Source: Branchiostoma floridae
Lineage: Eukaryota; Chordata; Leptocardii; Amphioxiformes; Branchiostomatidae
Direction: 5' to 3'
DNA length: 64,000 nucleotides
Assembly: GCF_000003815.2 (NCBI RefSeq)
Contig: NC_049981.1
Coordinates: 6,344,117 to 6,408,116 of the forward strand
Part shown: positions 34,196 to 46,195 of the stretch, in pieces
How the letters are laid out: every line of letters begins with the position of its first letter
How positions within the stretch are numbered: position 1 is the stretch's first letter
Program-made: the position numbers and the translations under genes
The notes under the pieces: model-generated
Databases searched by the model: none
The model's input: the letters and a program-made list of their open reading frames with translations, nothing else
Told to the model about the DNA's origin: nothing

Positions 34196-34319
34196 GTTTC
34201 TTTCCAATGTTTGACATCTGAATGAAACTATGTCAGAAAACGACTGCTAACGATTTGAGACCGACAGTCGACATTGGTGTATATGTATAAAAGGAAAAAT
34301 TAAATGACACAATAGAGAG
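34196..34319 (+). other. 3' flank of GPCR A, conserved in paralogs
   Basis: ATGTCAGAAAACGACTG and CAGTCGACATTGGTGTA occur also after gene B (51730-51790) and, inverted, beside gene C (about 57170-57245). In B an AATAAA signal follows near 51818; in A the region is interrupted by the next element. Confidence 0.6.
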
Positions 34320-34323
34320 TTAA

Positions 34324-35211
34324 CCATATCCAGACTGGACTTTTTTGTCATTCGGTCCGCCTTCGTAATTTCAAAACGGCTTACTCTACAATTACCAAAG
34401 GAGTGATATGCTCGTCAGGTTTTAAATTTCTAATATTTTTGTATCATTGCGACGAAAATATAACGTAATGATGACGTCATTGGCTTTTGGCTAATACAGT
34501 ACGGGGAATTCCAATAATACGTAAATACATTCCTATAATGTTTAAATATTTCACACAAAAAGTTAACATAGAGGCTTCTTATCAATATTTTTGTGTTATA
34601 AGACTTCTGTTGTCAAAAGCCGACGCAACGACGTCAACAATGACGTCATAACATGACGTCATTTGTAGTTAAGCTATCTGCCATCTTAGGTTATTAACCT
34701 TAAATGACTTAAGTTACATCTGTTTCAACATATAAAGCTAAAATCCAAAACGAGCTGAAAACGTTCACATAAATGTTTTCTGTAAGAAAATACCAAGTAG
34801 TGATGAAATCCGAGTTAAAATAAGCTGGATATACTTTTCATCATGATTGTCGGCCATCTTTGATTTTGACCAATTACGTAAGCCAATTAGCATAATCTAT
34901 GAATATTTAATTGTAAATGTCAAACAAAGATATGTTAGATATATATGAAAGGAAGTATAGTTTAGCAAGAAAATCTTAAAATGCCATTGTTTTAAGCAAA
35001 ATTAGTGATTTTTGTAACATATGCCTATCAGAAACCCGTTGCCATGGCAAATGAAAAAAATATAGACTTACTCTATTTGTTGCAAATTGTTGCCAACAAC
35101 ATTTTAGGGAAACTCACCAAGATTGGTTGTTATAGCACAAGCCGTTTGGGAGCTATACGACGTCAAATTTGGCGCATGCACTTTTAATGCCCTCCCTCAG
35201 TCTGGATAGGG
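34324..35211. mobile_element. piggyBac-like non-autonomous element, TSD TTAA (3' flank of GPCR A)
   Basis: The ends CCATATCCAGACTG and CAGTCTGGATAGGG are inverted, with TTAA on both sides (34320-34323, 35212-35215). Interior blocks such as GTTATAAGACTTCTGTTGTC and CGACGCAACGACGTCAA match 56473-57129 beside GPCR C in the same relative orientation. A second partial copy of its 3' end follows at 35250-35398. Confidence 0.75.
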
Positions 35212-35439
35212 TTAAGATTATGTATACCTTACAGAAATGACAGAAAAATAAAATTGTTGCCAACAATATTCTAGGAAAAGTCACCAAGATTGGTTGTTAT
35301 AGCACAAGCCATTTGGGAGCTATGCAACGTCAAATTTGGCGCAAGCACTTTTAATACCCCACCCCACCCCCCTCAGCCTGGATAGGGTTAAGAGTATGTA
35401 TTGATAGAATACAGTGGGTTTATAAACGTTCTTCAGTTA

Positions 35440-35885
35440 TTATGCAAATAAGCTAAAGGTTTGCATAAGTTGTATTTTATTATGTAAGCCATCACTTAGG
35501 CTATCTACATACTAAAAAAATAGGGATATTCTAGGCCAAGTTTGAAAGGATATCGGTGTCTACAGTTCCAAAAAGACGCTACATTATATAGGGGGCCCAA
35601 CTTTAAAGCACTTACTCTCTGTCCCATTGTGTATCTACCACAGTCAAAAATCACAACCGCAGCTTGTCCAGAATACGAACACTCAACATAGAAGTTCCCC
35701 TGCAGTACCTTAGTAAGCCGCTAGGGAGCTCATTATCAAACTTTATGTTTCTTTTACTGACCCACCTAACAAATATGATCATGATCCATCCAAAGCTTCT
35801 TGAGTTATGCTGTTAACACGCAGGTAGACAGACAGACAAGCACGCTAAAAATAGTAACCTTCTAGCTAAGGTTAACATAACATAT
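35440..35885 (+). repeat. Dispersed repeat A, copy 4 (5'-truncated)
   Basis: GGCTATCTACATAC, CAAAAATCACAACC...GCTTGTCCAGAA and CTGCAGTACCTTAGTAAGCC correspond to the 3' half of copy 2. It ends with an AGACAGACAGACAAGC tract like the end of copy 1. Confidence 0.65.
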
Positions 35886-36627
35886 TATGATCATAATGAG
35901 AAAAGGCTCAATTGAAATAAATACCTTCATGAATTAAACAAATTGTAAGAAACTATTGATACAATTGAATCAAAATAACTTAGTGTAACGGTAATGTTTG
36001 TCCGGAAATCAAACAATTATCTGGTAACCAAACGTAATCAACGGATCAACTGGAACATAAACAAGTGACCGTAGATAACATACTTCGTGACGTATTTATA
36101 GTTTCTGTCGCATCAGTTGCAACAAAATATGTCATGCCGATGATAGGGACAGACCCAGGCAGACAAATAACGATGAACAGGAAGGAAAACGAAGCCCTAA
36201 TATTACTGATAGCGTACCAGGACAAAGCAATGCAATGTAATTTTCTAGGAAGCCAGAATCTAACATTTGTTAGGTTACTATCTGTCACAGAGTAATCAAC
36301 TATTAAAGTGGAAGATCTTATCTTATCAATGGTCGGACAGTATGTCGTATAGTATGTATCATAACTAGTCAAAGAAAACCGTGTATGCGAATGTGGATGG
36401 CCACTGATTATAAATAACAATCTGCGAATTCTGCTGAACTGCTGCAAATTTCGAGTTTGTCATTTGATAAGATAAAGGAAACAAAATTTATGGGATGGGC
36501 CGGGATACATCAGAGTAACGCACAGTGTTTTCGATATTGAATGAGCTATACATTGGGTACAGTTCGCTGTTTATGATCTCTAGTGTTAGAAATATTTGTC
36601 AAAACTTGCACAGTAAATCATCCATTA
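35886..36627. other. No gene recognised
   Basis: Overlapping frames on both strands exist at 36046-36447, but neither shows a recognisable family, splice context or paralog. I leave it unannotated. Confidence 0.4.
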
Positions 36628-37976
36628 GGGGTGGGTACCGGTACAGAAAATTCAGGTCCAGGCACGGTTCAAGTTAAGAGGATCAGGGCGGGACGTGAAC
36701 CAGGACTTGATTCGGTATGTCAAAACTTGAGAATGGACAATACTCAACAATTGTCCATTCCGCTACAAAGTTTTGTGGAGTATTTGACTCCCACCGGCGT
36801 TTTAACCCTATTCAGACCGGGGGGGGGGGGCTTTTGAGGCCCGCGGTAACTTCGATGTCCTATAACGCCAGAACGGCTTACGCTAAAGCCACCAACTTTG
36901 GTGAGTTTTCCTGAAATATTGTTGGCAACAATTTTACGAAGATTGACAAATTTTTCATTTTTTCTTGTTTCCATGACAACCGTTTGTTGACAGGCAGTTT
37001 TGCAAAAAATCACTATTTTTGGTTTTAACAATGTATTTTTCACATTTATTTGCTATATTACTGCGATTTTATTACATAAATAAAATCTTATATCATTTAG
37101 CATATCTTTCATAATTATATATGCATAAATTATGCTAATTTGATCAGCCCAAAATCCAAGATGGCGGACCGAATGGCCAGATCAAGAATAACACGCTAAT
37201 TTTCCCTTAAAATTTGTAACTACTTGGTATTTTTTCATCAAAAACCATCTAAATGAATGAATTTAGTCTATTTCCATTGCCCTTTGTGATTATTTGTTGC
37301 AAAAAAAGTATTTCAAAAAATTCAAAGTGGTGGATATAATATGGCGGAGCCCAACTCGTATCTTAGATGTGCATGACGTCATTTTATGACGTCATATTGA
37401 CGTCATTGATGTTGCTATTGGCAACGCAAGGCGTAACAAACATCATTATTATGTTATCTGCACTTGTTGTTACATTTTTGTAGCATAACTTGAATTTTTC
37501 TGAGAATACCCTTTTTTCATGGGTTTGGCCAATGTAATCAAATTGATGACGTCATAATTACGTCATCTTACGTCAACGTAACGTCAAACGTCACACACCT
37601 GTTAGATATTACGTCAACATTATGTCCTAAAAATTTGGTGGCCTTACGGTACGTCGTTCAAGAGTTATAGGACTTAGAAGTGGAGGGCCTCAAAAGCCCC
37701 CCCCCCCCCCCGGTCCAGGGATGACCAAAAAAAGCCCGGTCTGAATAGGGTTAAAACTCTACAAGGCTAACTGCCTCTGTACTATTGACTGTAAAACTTG
37801 AAGACATGACAATTGACTTCGCTCTTGTTAATTAACTCAACCGGTAAACCCCGAAACGTGTGAATGCCAGATCATGTAATCCGTTCATTTCCCAATAGGT
37901 CCACCGATTTTTTTCAGGTCCGGTTGTTTTTGACCGGTCCAGTAAATTTAAGAAAAGGAGTACCGGTACCCACCCC
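36628..37976. repeat. Dispersed repeat D, copy 2, interrupted by a TTAA element
   Basis: It is bounded by GGGGTGGGTACCGGTAC and its inverse GTACCGGTACCCACCCC. The outer parts match 13034-13450, including the TTTTTTTCAGGTCCGGTTGT box. The middle (36802-37754) is a later insertion. Confidence 0.7.
36806..37750. mobile_element. piggyBac-like non-autonomous element, TSD TTAA (reference copy)
   Basis: It starts CCCTATTCAGACCGGG and ends CCCGGTCTGAATAGGG, with TTAA at 36802-36805 and 37751-37754. A CCC-start with a TTAA duplication is the known piggyBac-superfamily signature. It has G and C homopolymer tracts just inside each end and an AT-rich, CpG-poor body with TGACGTCA motifs. It is 945 bp and non-coding. 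The empty site is seen in repeat D copy 1. Confidence 0.85.
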
Positions 37977-37979
37977 AAG

Positions 37980-39250
37980 TATCCATGCATTCATTCATAG
38001 CTATTATCAACTGTGTTTGAAACGACAGAATGTACATTCTACGTACAATATATGGTTCTTCTAAGTACAATATATAGTTATTGTATTTTTCATCCTGTTC
38101 TTTCCAACTTTGTACGTCATTTACAATGGGTAAGAAATATTTGACAAAAATTGTACGTGCTACCAACTGGTGTACAGTGAAGTTTCTTTATTCATAGACT
38201 GTATCAATTGTAATAGAAACGATTGCCTTTTCGTCCTTATAATAGTATGCAGAATACTATTTGTAAGTCATTTATAATTGCTGCACGGTAAAGTTGATTT
38301 ATTCATATGATTTTGAATGCTGTTGGAAAGGATCGAGTCTTTGGATGTACTTTTTCGCTTTGAATGTATTTTGCTCTCTTATACATTGTATGAAGAATGA
38401 ATTTCGTAAGTGATTTGGAATTGTCATGAAATATATGTTAATACTTGTACGTTGTACAAATTGCTGCAAAGTTAAGTTCAGTTATCCATTCACAAATATT
38501 ATTAATCTTGTAAGAAACGATTGAATCATTGGGTGTAATTTGCTGTCTTTGGATGTACATTGCTCTTTTGTGCACGTACAATACGTTTTGTGAGTCATTT
38601 AGAATTGTTACAAAATATTTATGAAAATTTGTACGTTGTTTTACCAACTTGGGCAAAGTTAAGTTAAATTTCTTTCATTGATTCATTCATAGATATTACC
38701 AGCTGTATTGGAACCGATTGTGTCTTTGGATGTACTTCGTAGTGCGTTGTATGTAGAATACATTTTGTAATATACATCATTTAGAGTTGTTTCGAAATAT
38801 TTGTCAAAATGTGTACTGCGTTGTGTAGATTAGCCCCATTTATGCTTTCATAGATCTTAGTGAAACAAATTATTGAATTTTTGGATGTAAAATGCTCTCT
38901 TGTGAACCAAACAAATAGTTACTCAAGCAACTGAATATGATTTTGGAAACGGTTAGACGTTTCAACTACTATCCTGTAGCATTTGGAATACATTTTCGTA
39001 AGTCATTTAGAATTGGAAAGAAATGTTTATCAATACTTGCACGTCTCTGAGCAGTTCAATTATTCATTCATAGATATCATCAATTGTGTTAGAAACGATT
39101 GCATCTCTGGATGTATTTTGCTTTCTTGTAAATTGTATGTAGAATATATATACAATTTGCTTGTCTTTAAGACTTTATGCACTGTTGATTTCATCCAATA
39201 TATATTGTCTTGTCTAAAAACATCTGACTCTGTTGTATGCTTACTTGAAC
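37980..39250 (+). repeat. Diverged satellite array 1 (unit ~110-220 bp, often ~190)
   Basis: The unit contains TTCATTCATAGATATTA, GTTAGAAACGATTG, TTGGATGTACTTTGCTCT, TGTAGAATACATTTTGTAAG and TTAGAATTGTTACGAAATAT, repeated about seven times with indels. It ends at GTCTAAAAACATCTGACTCT followed by a (GAAT)n tract (39250-39310). The same unit forms arrays 2 and 3. Confidence 0.8.
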
Positions 39251-39344
39251 AATGAATGAATGAATGGATGAATGATTGACTGAATGAATGAATGAATGAA
39301 TGGATGAATGATACAATGAATGGATATTTTGATTAAGGTGCCAT

Positions 39345-39477
39345 GCGTTTTAAAAACGCCCAGCCCGCGTAAATGCCGGATAATATAATCTGTTATTTTT
39401 CCAAAAGGTCCAACATCCAGGACTGACTTTTTTTCAGGTCCAGTTTTTTCGCACCGGTCCAATAAGAAAACCCGGTT
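39345..39477. repeat. Repeat D fragment, copy 3
   Basis: ATGCCGGATAATATAATCTG, then TTTTTTCAGGTCCAGTTTTT and ACCGGTCCAATAAGAAAA match the 3' part of repeat D. Confidence 0.55.
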
Positions 39478-39850
39478 TTGAACCGGTGTGACAGCGATCT
39501 CGCCCCCCCCAGCGATCTCGGTGCAAACATGACATTGAAATGAAAAAGACAATTTTTGCAGCTGAGGTGGTATAAAAACAGTGCTACTGTGAACGTATAA
39601 ATCAACACCGTCTATGGTACGGAATACGTCAGCTATATGTTTTCAATTTGTCACAGTGTTTTCTTTCTTGTGCTGGAAACATTTCCAAAGGACTAACAAA
39701 AACACACGTGAATAATAGTTTCTCATTATAAACACTATCTACTCGCAAGTTCATATAGCTGTTGCTAAATGCTGCACAAACACTGGTAAAGTACCAGTCT
39801 TAAGAAACACGGGTAAATGCATCAGTTCCTAAATACTAGAAAAAACAGTC
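39478..39850. mobile_element. Fragment of the 48168-type TIR element
   Basis: It starts with CCGGTGTGACAGCGATCTCG, then matches the interior of 48475-48760 (GAACGTATAAATCAACACCG, GGTACGGAATA). The other terminus is not found. Confidence 0.6.
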
Positions 39851-40067
39851 ATGTTGGAGGTGAAGATATCCCTTGGCCAGGTGCATATACCAAAATATGC
39901 ATTATTCTAATTAATACCTAATATTTGCATAATCAATAAAGACATTACATAGTTCTTTTGTGGTCACTTCATGGCAGAGACTTCATATTGGAGATATATA
40001 GGTTGCTTGAGGACAGGTGAATACGATGAAATACATCTTATGTCAAGACTCAGGTATAGCAATAATG

Positions 40068-40167
40068 NNNNNNNNNNNNNNNNNNNNNNNNNNNNNNNNN
40101 NNNNNNNNNNNNNNNNNNNNNNNNNNNNNNNNNNNNNNNNNNNNNNNNNNNNNNNNNNNNNNNNNNN
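40068..40167. other. Assembly gap (100 N)
   Basis: Exactly 100 N, probably a placeholder for unknown length. Confidence 0.95.
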
Positions 40168-40259
40168 CGCACCTCAAACGGACTTGAATATATACGCACG
40201 TGTGACCCCACCTTTAGACTGCTACATGTAAGGCATCTGTTCGAGTGTCTGTCACTTTA

Positions 40260-40383
40260 TAGCCTGGTATCCAGCCGTAATTATAGCTCCCGAGTCTCTT
40301 CTAATCTAATTCTCTCCTCTTCGCAAATTACCAGAGAGGAAAGAAGAGACTCGGAAGCTATATTACGGCTGGATACCAGGCTA
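40260..40383. mobile_element. 124-bp Mutator-like MITE with perfect 9-bp TSD
   Basis: The arms TAGCCTGGTATCCAGCCGTA and its inverse enclose a short loop. GTCACTTTA is duplicated exactly at 40251-40259 and 40384-40392. Terminal bases match the 5107-6181 element. Confidence 0.9.
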
Positions 40384-40399
40384 GTCACTTTATTCTTTG

Positions 40400-41690
40400 G
40401 TGTTATACTTCTGGTGTAACTAGTAATTGTTTTGGTCAGGGATCACCGAAAAGTAAGTTTACCATGGAGTTTATGAAGAGAAGACATCCCTACAAATGCA
40501 TGCCATATTGTCTGAAATCTACGACAAGAGGTCTCTATGTAAATAACATCGGTTGCCTGGCTGCAGTATCTTACCTTATCACTAGAGGTCGCTGCAGTAC
40601 TGGGTACTTACTGTCGTTACCAGGTTAAAGTACCTCCACTTGCTGCCAGAAGTCGCCCCAATGCCGTCTTTAATAATGCATGTGTGGACGGTTGCAATGT
40701 TGCAGAATGTCATTAAGTCCTACAGTAAAAAGTAAGACATTGCAACTGAATGGAGAATGGTGCCCCCTTAGCTTATTGCTTTGAGACTGCCTGGAATGAT
40801 GACGAACCTTGTTTTTCTATTGGTGGTTATACCGCCCGATCCTACTCTGCCTGGATGAATCCATAATGGCGCATGATACGTTCTCCTCTGTTTACCCTTG
40901 AGATGATATTACCATCAAGTAAGGAATGTACCATGCACGTCATTATTTACACAGAAGAGATTAGAAGCCTATCAAGACAATGCCATGGTTTATAACGAAA
41001 CACGATACATTCTGCTTCCTAATTGTTTAAATTGCAACTGATATTACCATCTAGTGAGGAATGTAGGCAAGTTAATCATTATTCACAGCTGAAAAAGATG
41101 AGAAGCCTATCAAGATATTTCAGATTGCTATCTGCAAATGATCACGCAAAACAAGCTACCAAACAGGCTCAGGAGATGTGGGACCCTTCTACATACATCA
41201 AACCAGCAAAAATTACAGTTAAATATTCTTGAAGTTTCCAGAAGTAGTGAAGCCACCGTGATACCATGGTTTATAATGACGCACGGTACATTCTGCCTCT
41301 CATTTGTTTACATAGGAGATGATATTAAAATCTAGTGAGGAATGTGGCCATGTTAATCATTATTCACACCGAGATGGGAAGCCTATCAAGATATTTCAGT
41401 TTACTTGAGATATAGACAATGGTCAACCAAAAAAGGCTCCAGAGCGACATGTAGGCCCACAAATTACTAACTTATTCGAGCGTTTGTCCCATATTAGATT
41501 ACTAGATAACCGACTAGTTTGTCCATATTAGATTACTAGATAACCAAAGGCCAAGAATACAAGCAGCTTCCGTATACTTAAGGGGCTTTTCGCAATCAAA
41601 ATATTAGGGGTTGGAGGGGAGATTTTCATGAATGAAAACCAACCATTTTTCTACCTTCCCGTCGGACTGGGTGGATAACTTTGGATGTAC
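40400..41690. repeat. Repeat fragments of the GATATTACCATCTAGTGAGG type, no gene
   Basis: The words ATATTACCATCTAGTGAGGA, ATGGTTTATAATGACGCACG and GAAGCCTATCAAGA recur at about 40905, 41040, 41265-41345 and again near 42830. The unit resembles the promoter-block words GACGCACGATGCA and TTGATATCTAG. It is probably an old dispersed repeat. Confidence 0.5.
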
Positions 41691-41699
41691 ATTGCTTTA

Positions 41700-41830
41700 T
41701 AAAATGTTTCGTCTCCGTTTACGCCCCCCCCCCCCCCCAACCCAAGAACCCTAGCAAAAACCAGCCGGAGACCTTTTTTGTGCTGGTGGAGGGGTGGGGG
41801 TGGGTATTGAGGGTGGGGGGGTGGGCGTAC
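41700..41830. repeat. C-rich and G-rich low-complexity tracts
   Basis: A C16-like run near 41725 and a GGTGGGGGTGGG-like run near 41795 flank a short unique stretch. The proline/glycine frames are artefacts. Confidence 0.7.
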
Positions 41831-42019
41831 ATTTTTCAATCTGAGCTCCAAACTTCCTGGATTTTTTACTTTCTTGGCAGAATACCTTGTCTAAACAGTT
41901 GGCCCCCGTAGAGGCTAGTAGTTAGTTTTTGTTGGAGTTTTTAATTTTATTTTGGACAGACAAGGACAATATGGCACAGCACCGAAGTTAGTAGCTTATA
42001 TCAACAGTGCCACATACAC

Positions 42020-42165
42020 AGTACAGGTCCCCCGACCGAAGTCACGTACCAATTTTTACACCAGGGTAGAGTGAGGAAGGTCGTGTAAAATGGCTTTCCC
42101 AAGGGCACAACGGCGGGGCCATCGAACTCGGGCTCTTTGGGCTAGTAGTTTGAGACTAGGCGCTC
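42020..42165 (-). mobile_element. tRNA-SINE fragment (minus)
   Basis: Read on the minus strand it contains CCCTTGGGAAAGCCATTTTA, CCTCACTCTACCCTGGTG and a decayed B box. The head is degraded. Confidence 0.6.
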
Positions 42166-42246
42166 ATAGATACTGCCATTCAAAATGATTTTATGGAGGA
42201 TTTTCATCTCAAAATCCATATGTTTACTTTTGTCACATTAGCATTA

Positions 42247-42597
42247 TGCAATGTTGATTTCATAACATGAATGACATTGACGTGCGCATCGAGTTTCCGC
42301 TGTTTGACCCCAAAACAATTCAACCATACTGATAGAAACAAATATCGGAAAATATATATCAATGCCATAGAATGTCAACGTCAATTCAAATGTCATAGAA
42401 AATTTCATGTGAAAGAACAAAAATGAAGAATACATTGCTTGGCATTGTGCTTAGTCAGTCGTTCATGCAACCTTCTTAGCCACTTAGATTTTAAATTGAG
42501 GGCAACTTTTTTTTGTAAACCTGTCTTGCATTCGCACGAACTCATACATTTTGTGGTTCCCTAAGTATGTCATTAATATAACCAAATCAACATGGCC
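42247..42597. mobile_element. Harbinger-like MITE, TSD TTA
   Basis: The left end TGCAATGTTGATTT and right end AAATCAACATGGCC are imperfect inverses, with TTA at 42244-42246 and 42598-42600. The subterminal GTGCGCATCGAGTTTCCG box corresponds to the GCGCGCAT...TTTTCG box of the family. Confidence 0.65.
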
Positions 42598-42924
42598 TTA
42601 AAGTACATGGTTTATGCACCATCCAATACGGGAAGGACTTTATTTTTAACTTATAAATCGGTTTCTATCTTAAACAAATAAGTGTGCCCTTTGATCCTAC
42701 ATACAATAGAATATCCAAAAATATAGTTAAATATTTCGAAGTTTCTAGAAAAAGTGAAGCAGCCATATTACCATGGTTCATATTGACGCATGATGCATTC
42801 CGTCTCTTCTTTCTTTACCTTGGAACTGATATTACCATCTAGTAAGGAATGTAGCCACGCGTCGATCAATATTATATTATTCATGCTGAAGAGATGATCA
42901 CGAGATGCCTTTTGAGCCACATTA

Positions 42925-43317
42925 AACCATGTTGATTTGATTATACGGATGACATCTGCGCGCGCATCAATTTTCGGCCGTCTCCAAAAATTGGAAAAAA
43001 AAAAGGTTTCAAACATACACTAAGTGATACAAAGCAGATTCAAAATAAGCAAATGAGCCGTGGATTGCAAAAAAAAAAAAATATTGAAAAACCCGTACTA
43101 ATGTTATAGAATACTCCAAGGTTTAAAGAATTAAAATGAAGAATCTCTTGGTTTGGTATACCACATTCTGTATGTTAAGTCATTTGTTCAACCTTCCTGG
43201 CCACTTTGATTTCATAATGAAGGCATCTTTGCTTTGGTCAAACTTTTTTATTCGCACACTCGCATCAGTTTTGGGGTTTTCCGTAGATGTGATCCAGATA
43301 ATCCAATCAACGTGGCC
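42925..43317. mobile_element. Harbinger-like MITE, TSD TTA
   Basis: The left end AACCATGTTGATTTGATTAT and right end ATAATCCAATCAACGTGGCC are inverses, with TTA at 42922-42924 and 43318-43320. It shares GATGACATCTGCGCGCGCAT with 17949-18502. Confidence 0.75.
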
Positions 43318-43320
43318 TTA

Positions 43321-43770
43321 GACACTACAGAAACGACAGACGCTTCTACATTGTATACGTTTAAAGAGATCTTAATTGGCACGTTCTTGCCCAAACGGGC
43401 TAAATACAGTGATTCGGTTGTATTACATGGAATACTTAAGTAAATACAATCACAAGTACTGCTTATACAAGCGAAGAGTTGGATAAATAAAACATTTGGA
43501 GCTATGCTATCATTATCACTATAACTATTGTTTAAATGCGTCTTCCCTTTTCTTGAAACAAGTTTATATGAACTCACATAGTTTTTGTTGTGCAATATTG
43601 TGTCTAGCTGTCAATATGTGTATGAACAGTTCGCCTTTGGTTAACTGTTTACTAGTACATCGTGCGTCAGGAAATGACGTTTATAGCTATAGCTAATTGA
43701 CAGCTAGCAGAGATATGTTTGTCATTGATTTTATCTGTAACGACAGAATTTTAAAACTGCAGTTTACTCG
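43321..43770. other. No gene recognised
   Basis: Short frames only; nothing conserved or recognisable. Confidence 0.4.
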
Positions 43771-43937
43771 TTTCCTCCACATTTAGTACTGTGCGTTCAA
43801 TTCGAAGTGTTTATTTATGAGATTTATGTATAATGTTAAATGATTGTTATTGTGATCCCTGTAAGAAGATACGCAATTCAGCCTTTGGCTGCCAGGTATC
43901 CTTAATTTTCAAATAAACCAATCATCATCATCATCAG
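43771..43937 (+). repeat. SINE/LINE 3' tail with (ATC)n
   Basis: GCAATTCAGCCTTTGGCTGC resembles the SINE end at 17881-17900. AAATAAACCAATCATCATCA is a terminal microsatellite. Confidence 0.5.
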
Positions 43938-43944
43938 GATGACT

Positions 43945-44575
43945 TAGACGGGGGTGGGGGTGGTGGTGTGGGGGTATGATTGCTTTCGAAGCCTACGCCA
44001 ACTTTAATGTCGTATAAAGCCATATGCCCGAACGGCTTATGCTAGCGCCACCAAATTTGGTGAGTTTTCCTAAAATATATGGCAACAATTTCGCAAAGTT
44101 CGACAAATTTTCCAGTTTTTCGTGTTGCAATTGCAACCGTTTGTTCACAGGAAGTTTTGCCCCAAAAAATGCTTATTTAGGTTCTAACAATGAATATTTC
44201 ACATTCATTTGCTTTATTACTGCTATTTTGTCAGATAAATAAATATTATGTTATTGGGAATATATTTAATTTTTGAATATGCATAAATTATGCTAATCTG
44301 ATGACGTCATCAGCCCGAATAAAAGATGGCGGACCATATGGCCAGATCAAGAATAGCTTATCATTCCTTAGAATTTGCAACAATCTGGTATTTTTTCCTC
44401 ATGGTAACGTCAAACTTCTTTTCCTTGTTAGATAATATATCTCTATTGTTTCCTAAAAATTGGGTGGCCATACAGCACGTCGTTGAAGAGTTATAGGACT
44501 TAGAAATAGAGGGCCTCAAAAGCCACCCCCCCCCCCCCGTCCAGGGATGACCAAGAAAGCCCGGTCAAGACCGGG
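43945..44575. mobile_element. piggyBac-like element, truncated
   Basis: The 3' end carries a C tract, GTCCAGGGATGACCAA and a decayed terminus before TTAA (44576-44579). The body (TTTGGTGAGTTTTCCTAAAA, AAGATGGCGGACC) matches 36806-37750. The 5' end is G-rich without an intact terminus. Confidence 0.65.
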
Positions 44576-45116
44576 TTAAAATGGCAATAGTATTCCTTCC
44601 TTGTTCTTGATTCGAAAATATAAAAATATAAAAGGCTTAGAATGTTAACACAAAAAATCGCAAAAGGTGCAAAGCGATAAAGAAAATGAAGTACAAAAAC
44701 GCCGGAGGCGATTTAGTGTCACCCAACATTTGCCGAGAGAAAGGACCGTTAGCTGAGCTACATCCTTGCGGGGTGATGAGTATGTGTCCCCGAACACAAA
44801 CGTTCAACGCTACGTACAGAAATAACATTTTGTCGGACGTCTGTCAGCACTACGCCATTTTTTAAAGAAGAAATCTAAATGTTATATTAAGTAGACCAGA
44901 AAAACAGAAGAAAAGATTTGATTCTTTTTTTAAATGTCCATTTGAACTAAATCAGTACATGGCAGAAAACAAAGGTACAGTTATTGAACTTTGTTTGTCA
45001 ATGCATTAAACCTGAATGATGGGTGTGTGTATAAAAATCATACTTCATATAGTGGGAATAATGTTCAGTTGCTTTTTCGAAAGCAGAACCTTGTGCAAAC
45101 GCCTTCTACATAAAAA

Positions 45117-45899
45117 AAGCCACTTACAAGTGTTCGGTGACCTCATACTTCCATGAAATATTATAATTATGCAAATGACTTTCACATTTGCATAATATAT
45201 GCTTGCTTATTTACACCTTTCACTAACTTACAAAGGTCACTGTTGACAGCCCAATCATTTACTACACGTACTAAGACGAATCAGGATACTTTCCAGATTA
45301 GGGACTTATTTGCATAATTAGTATCAGCTTAACTTCCGCCTGCCACGAAGTACATAATGTAACATGTATTTGAGTCCTATATTGCAAAACACTGTAAATA
45401 TAGATTTTCCTCATTAAGTATGCGAATCAAGTCCAAATTTGCATAAATTGCACTTCATTATGTACATTTCTGCCGCAGGTATCTGCATGTCAAATATCGT
45501 GGAAATCCTTTATTCCTATGTTCCATTATGCTCCTTAACGACAAAAATACTCCTGCAGTTCCAGAGCAAGCTGCTAGGGGGCCCAACCATACACCTTTTC
45601 TTCCTTATATCACAAGCTATCTGCCACCAAGAACTCAAGACCATAGCATGTACAGGTATAAAGGTACAAAAAAATTGAAGTTCTGCTGCAGTACCAAGGT
45701 CACATAACAGGGGGCTCAATATTTACCTTGACCTTTGTCTTCCCAACCCCTACCCACATACCAATATCATTGCAGTCCATTAAGAGGTTCTAAAGTTATG
45801 ATGACCACAAATATCCGGAAACACAAACACACAGACTCAAACGTGTACACAAACACACAGACACACAGACAGACTCACTCAAAACTATTCCTCCAGGTA
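45117..45899 (+). repeat. Dispersed repeat A, copy 5, inserted in the GPCR B 5' region
   Basis: It begins CAAGTGTTCGGTGACCTCAT and ends in an ACACACAGAC-rich tract plus ATTCCTCCAG. The uninterrupted target is seen at 23768-23795. Confidence 0.7.
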
Positions 45900-46043
45900 A
45901 AAATGCCACGTGAAAATGCAATCTTTGGGTATCTAAAATTTCAAACGTTATAAAGCAGGATTGCTATTGTTCACGTTGACACACGATGCAATCTACCTAG
46001 CCTCCATTTGAATACCCTCGAGTTTATTAATATCTAGCGAAGA

Positions 46044-46195
46044 AAACAGCCAATCATTTACAATAGCCAATCATTTACAATATCCAATCATTTATAATAG
46101 CCAATCATTTACAATATCCAATCATTCACAATATAGCCAATCATTTACAAAATCCAATCATTTACAATAGCCAATAATTTACAATACTGAACTAT
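46044..46195 (+). repeat. 17-bp minisatellite in GPCR B 5'UTR region
   Basis: The unit CCAATCATTTACAATAG/T is repeated about eight times with small variants. Gene A has a single TCAATCATTCACAATAC at the same place (about 23946). Confidence 0.85.

Noticed and set aside
36046-36447. 133-aa minus-strand frame with a hydrophobic stretch resembling a receptor helix
   Set aside because: No seven-helix pattern, splice sites or paralog; probably a chance frame.
46044-46195. Regular short repeats with spacers, CRISPR-like at first sight
   Set aside because: There are no unique spacers; it is a contiguous 17-bp minisatellite in a eukaryotic locus.
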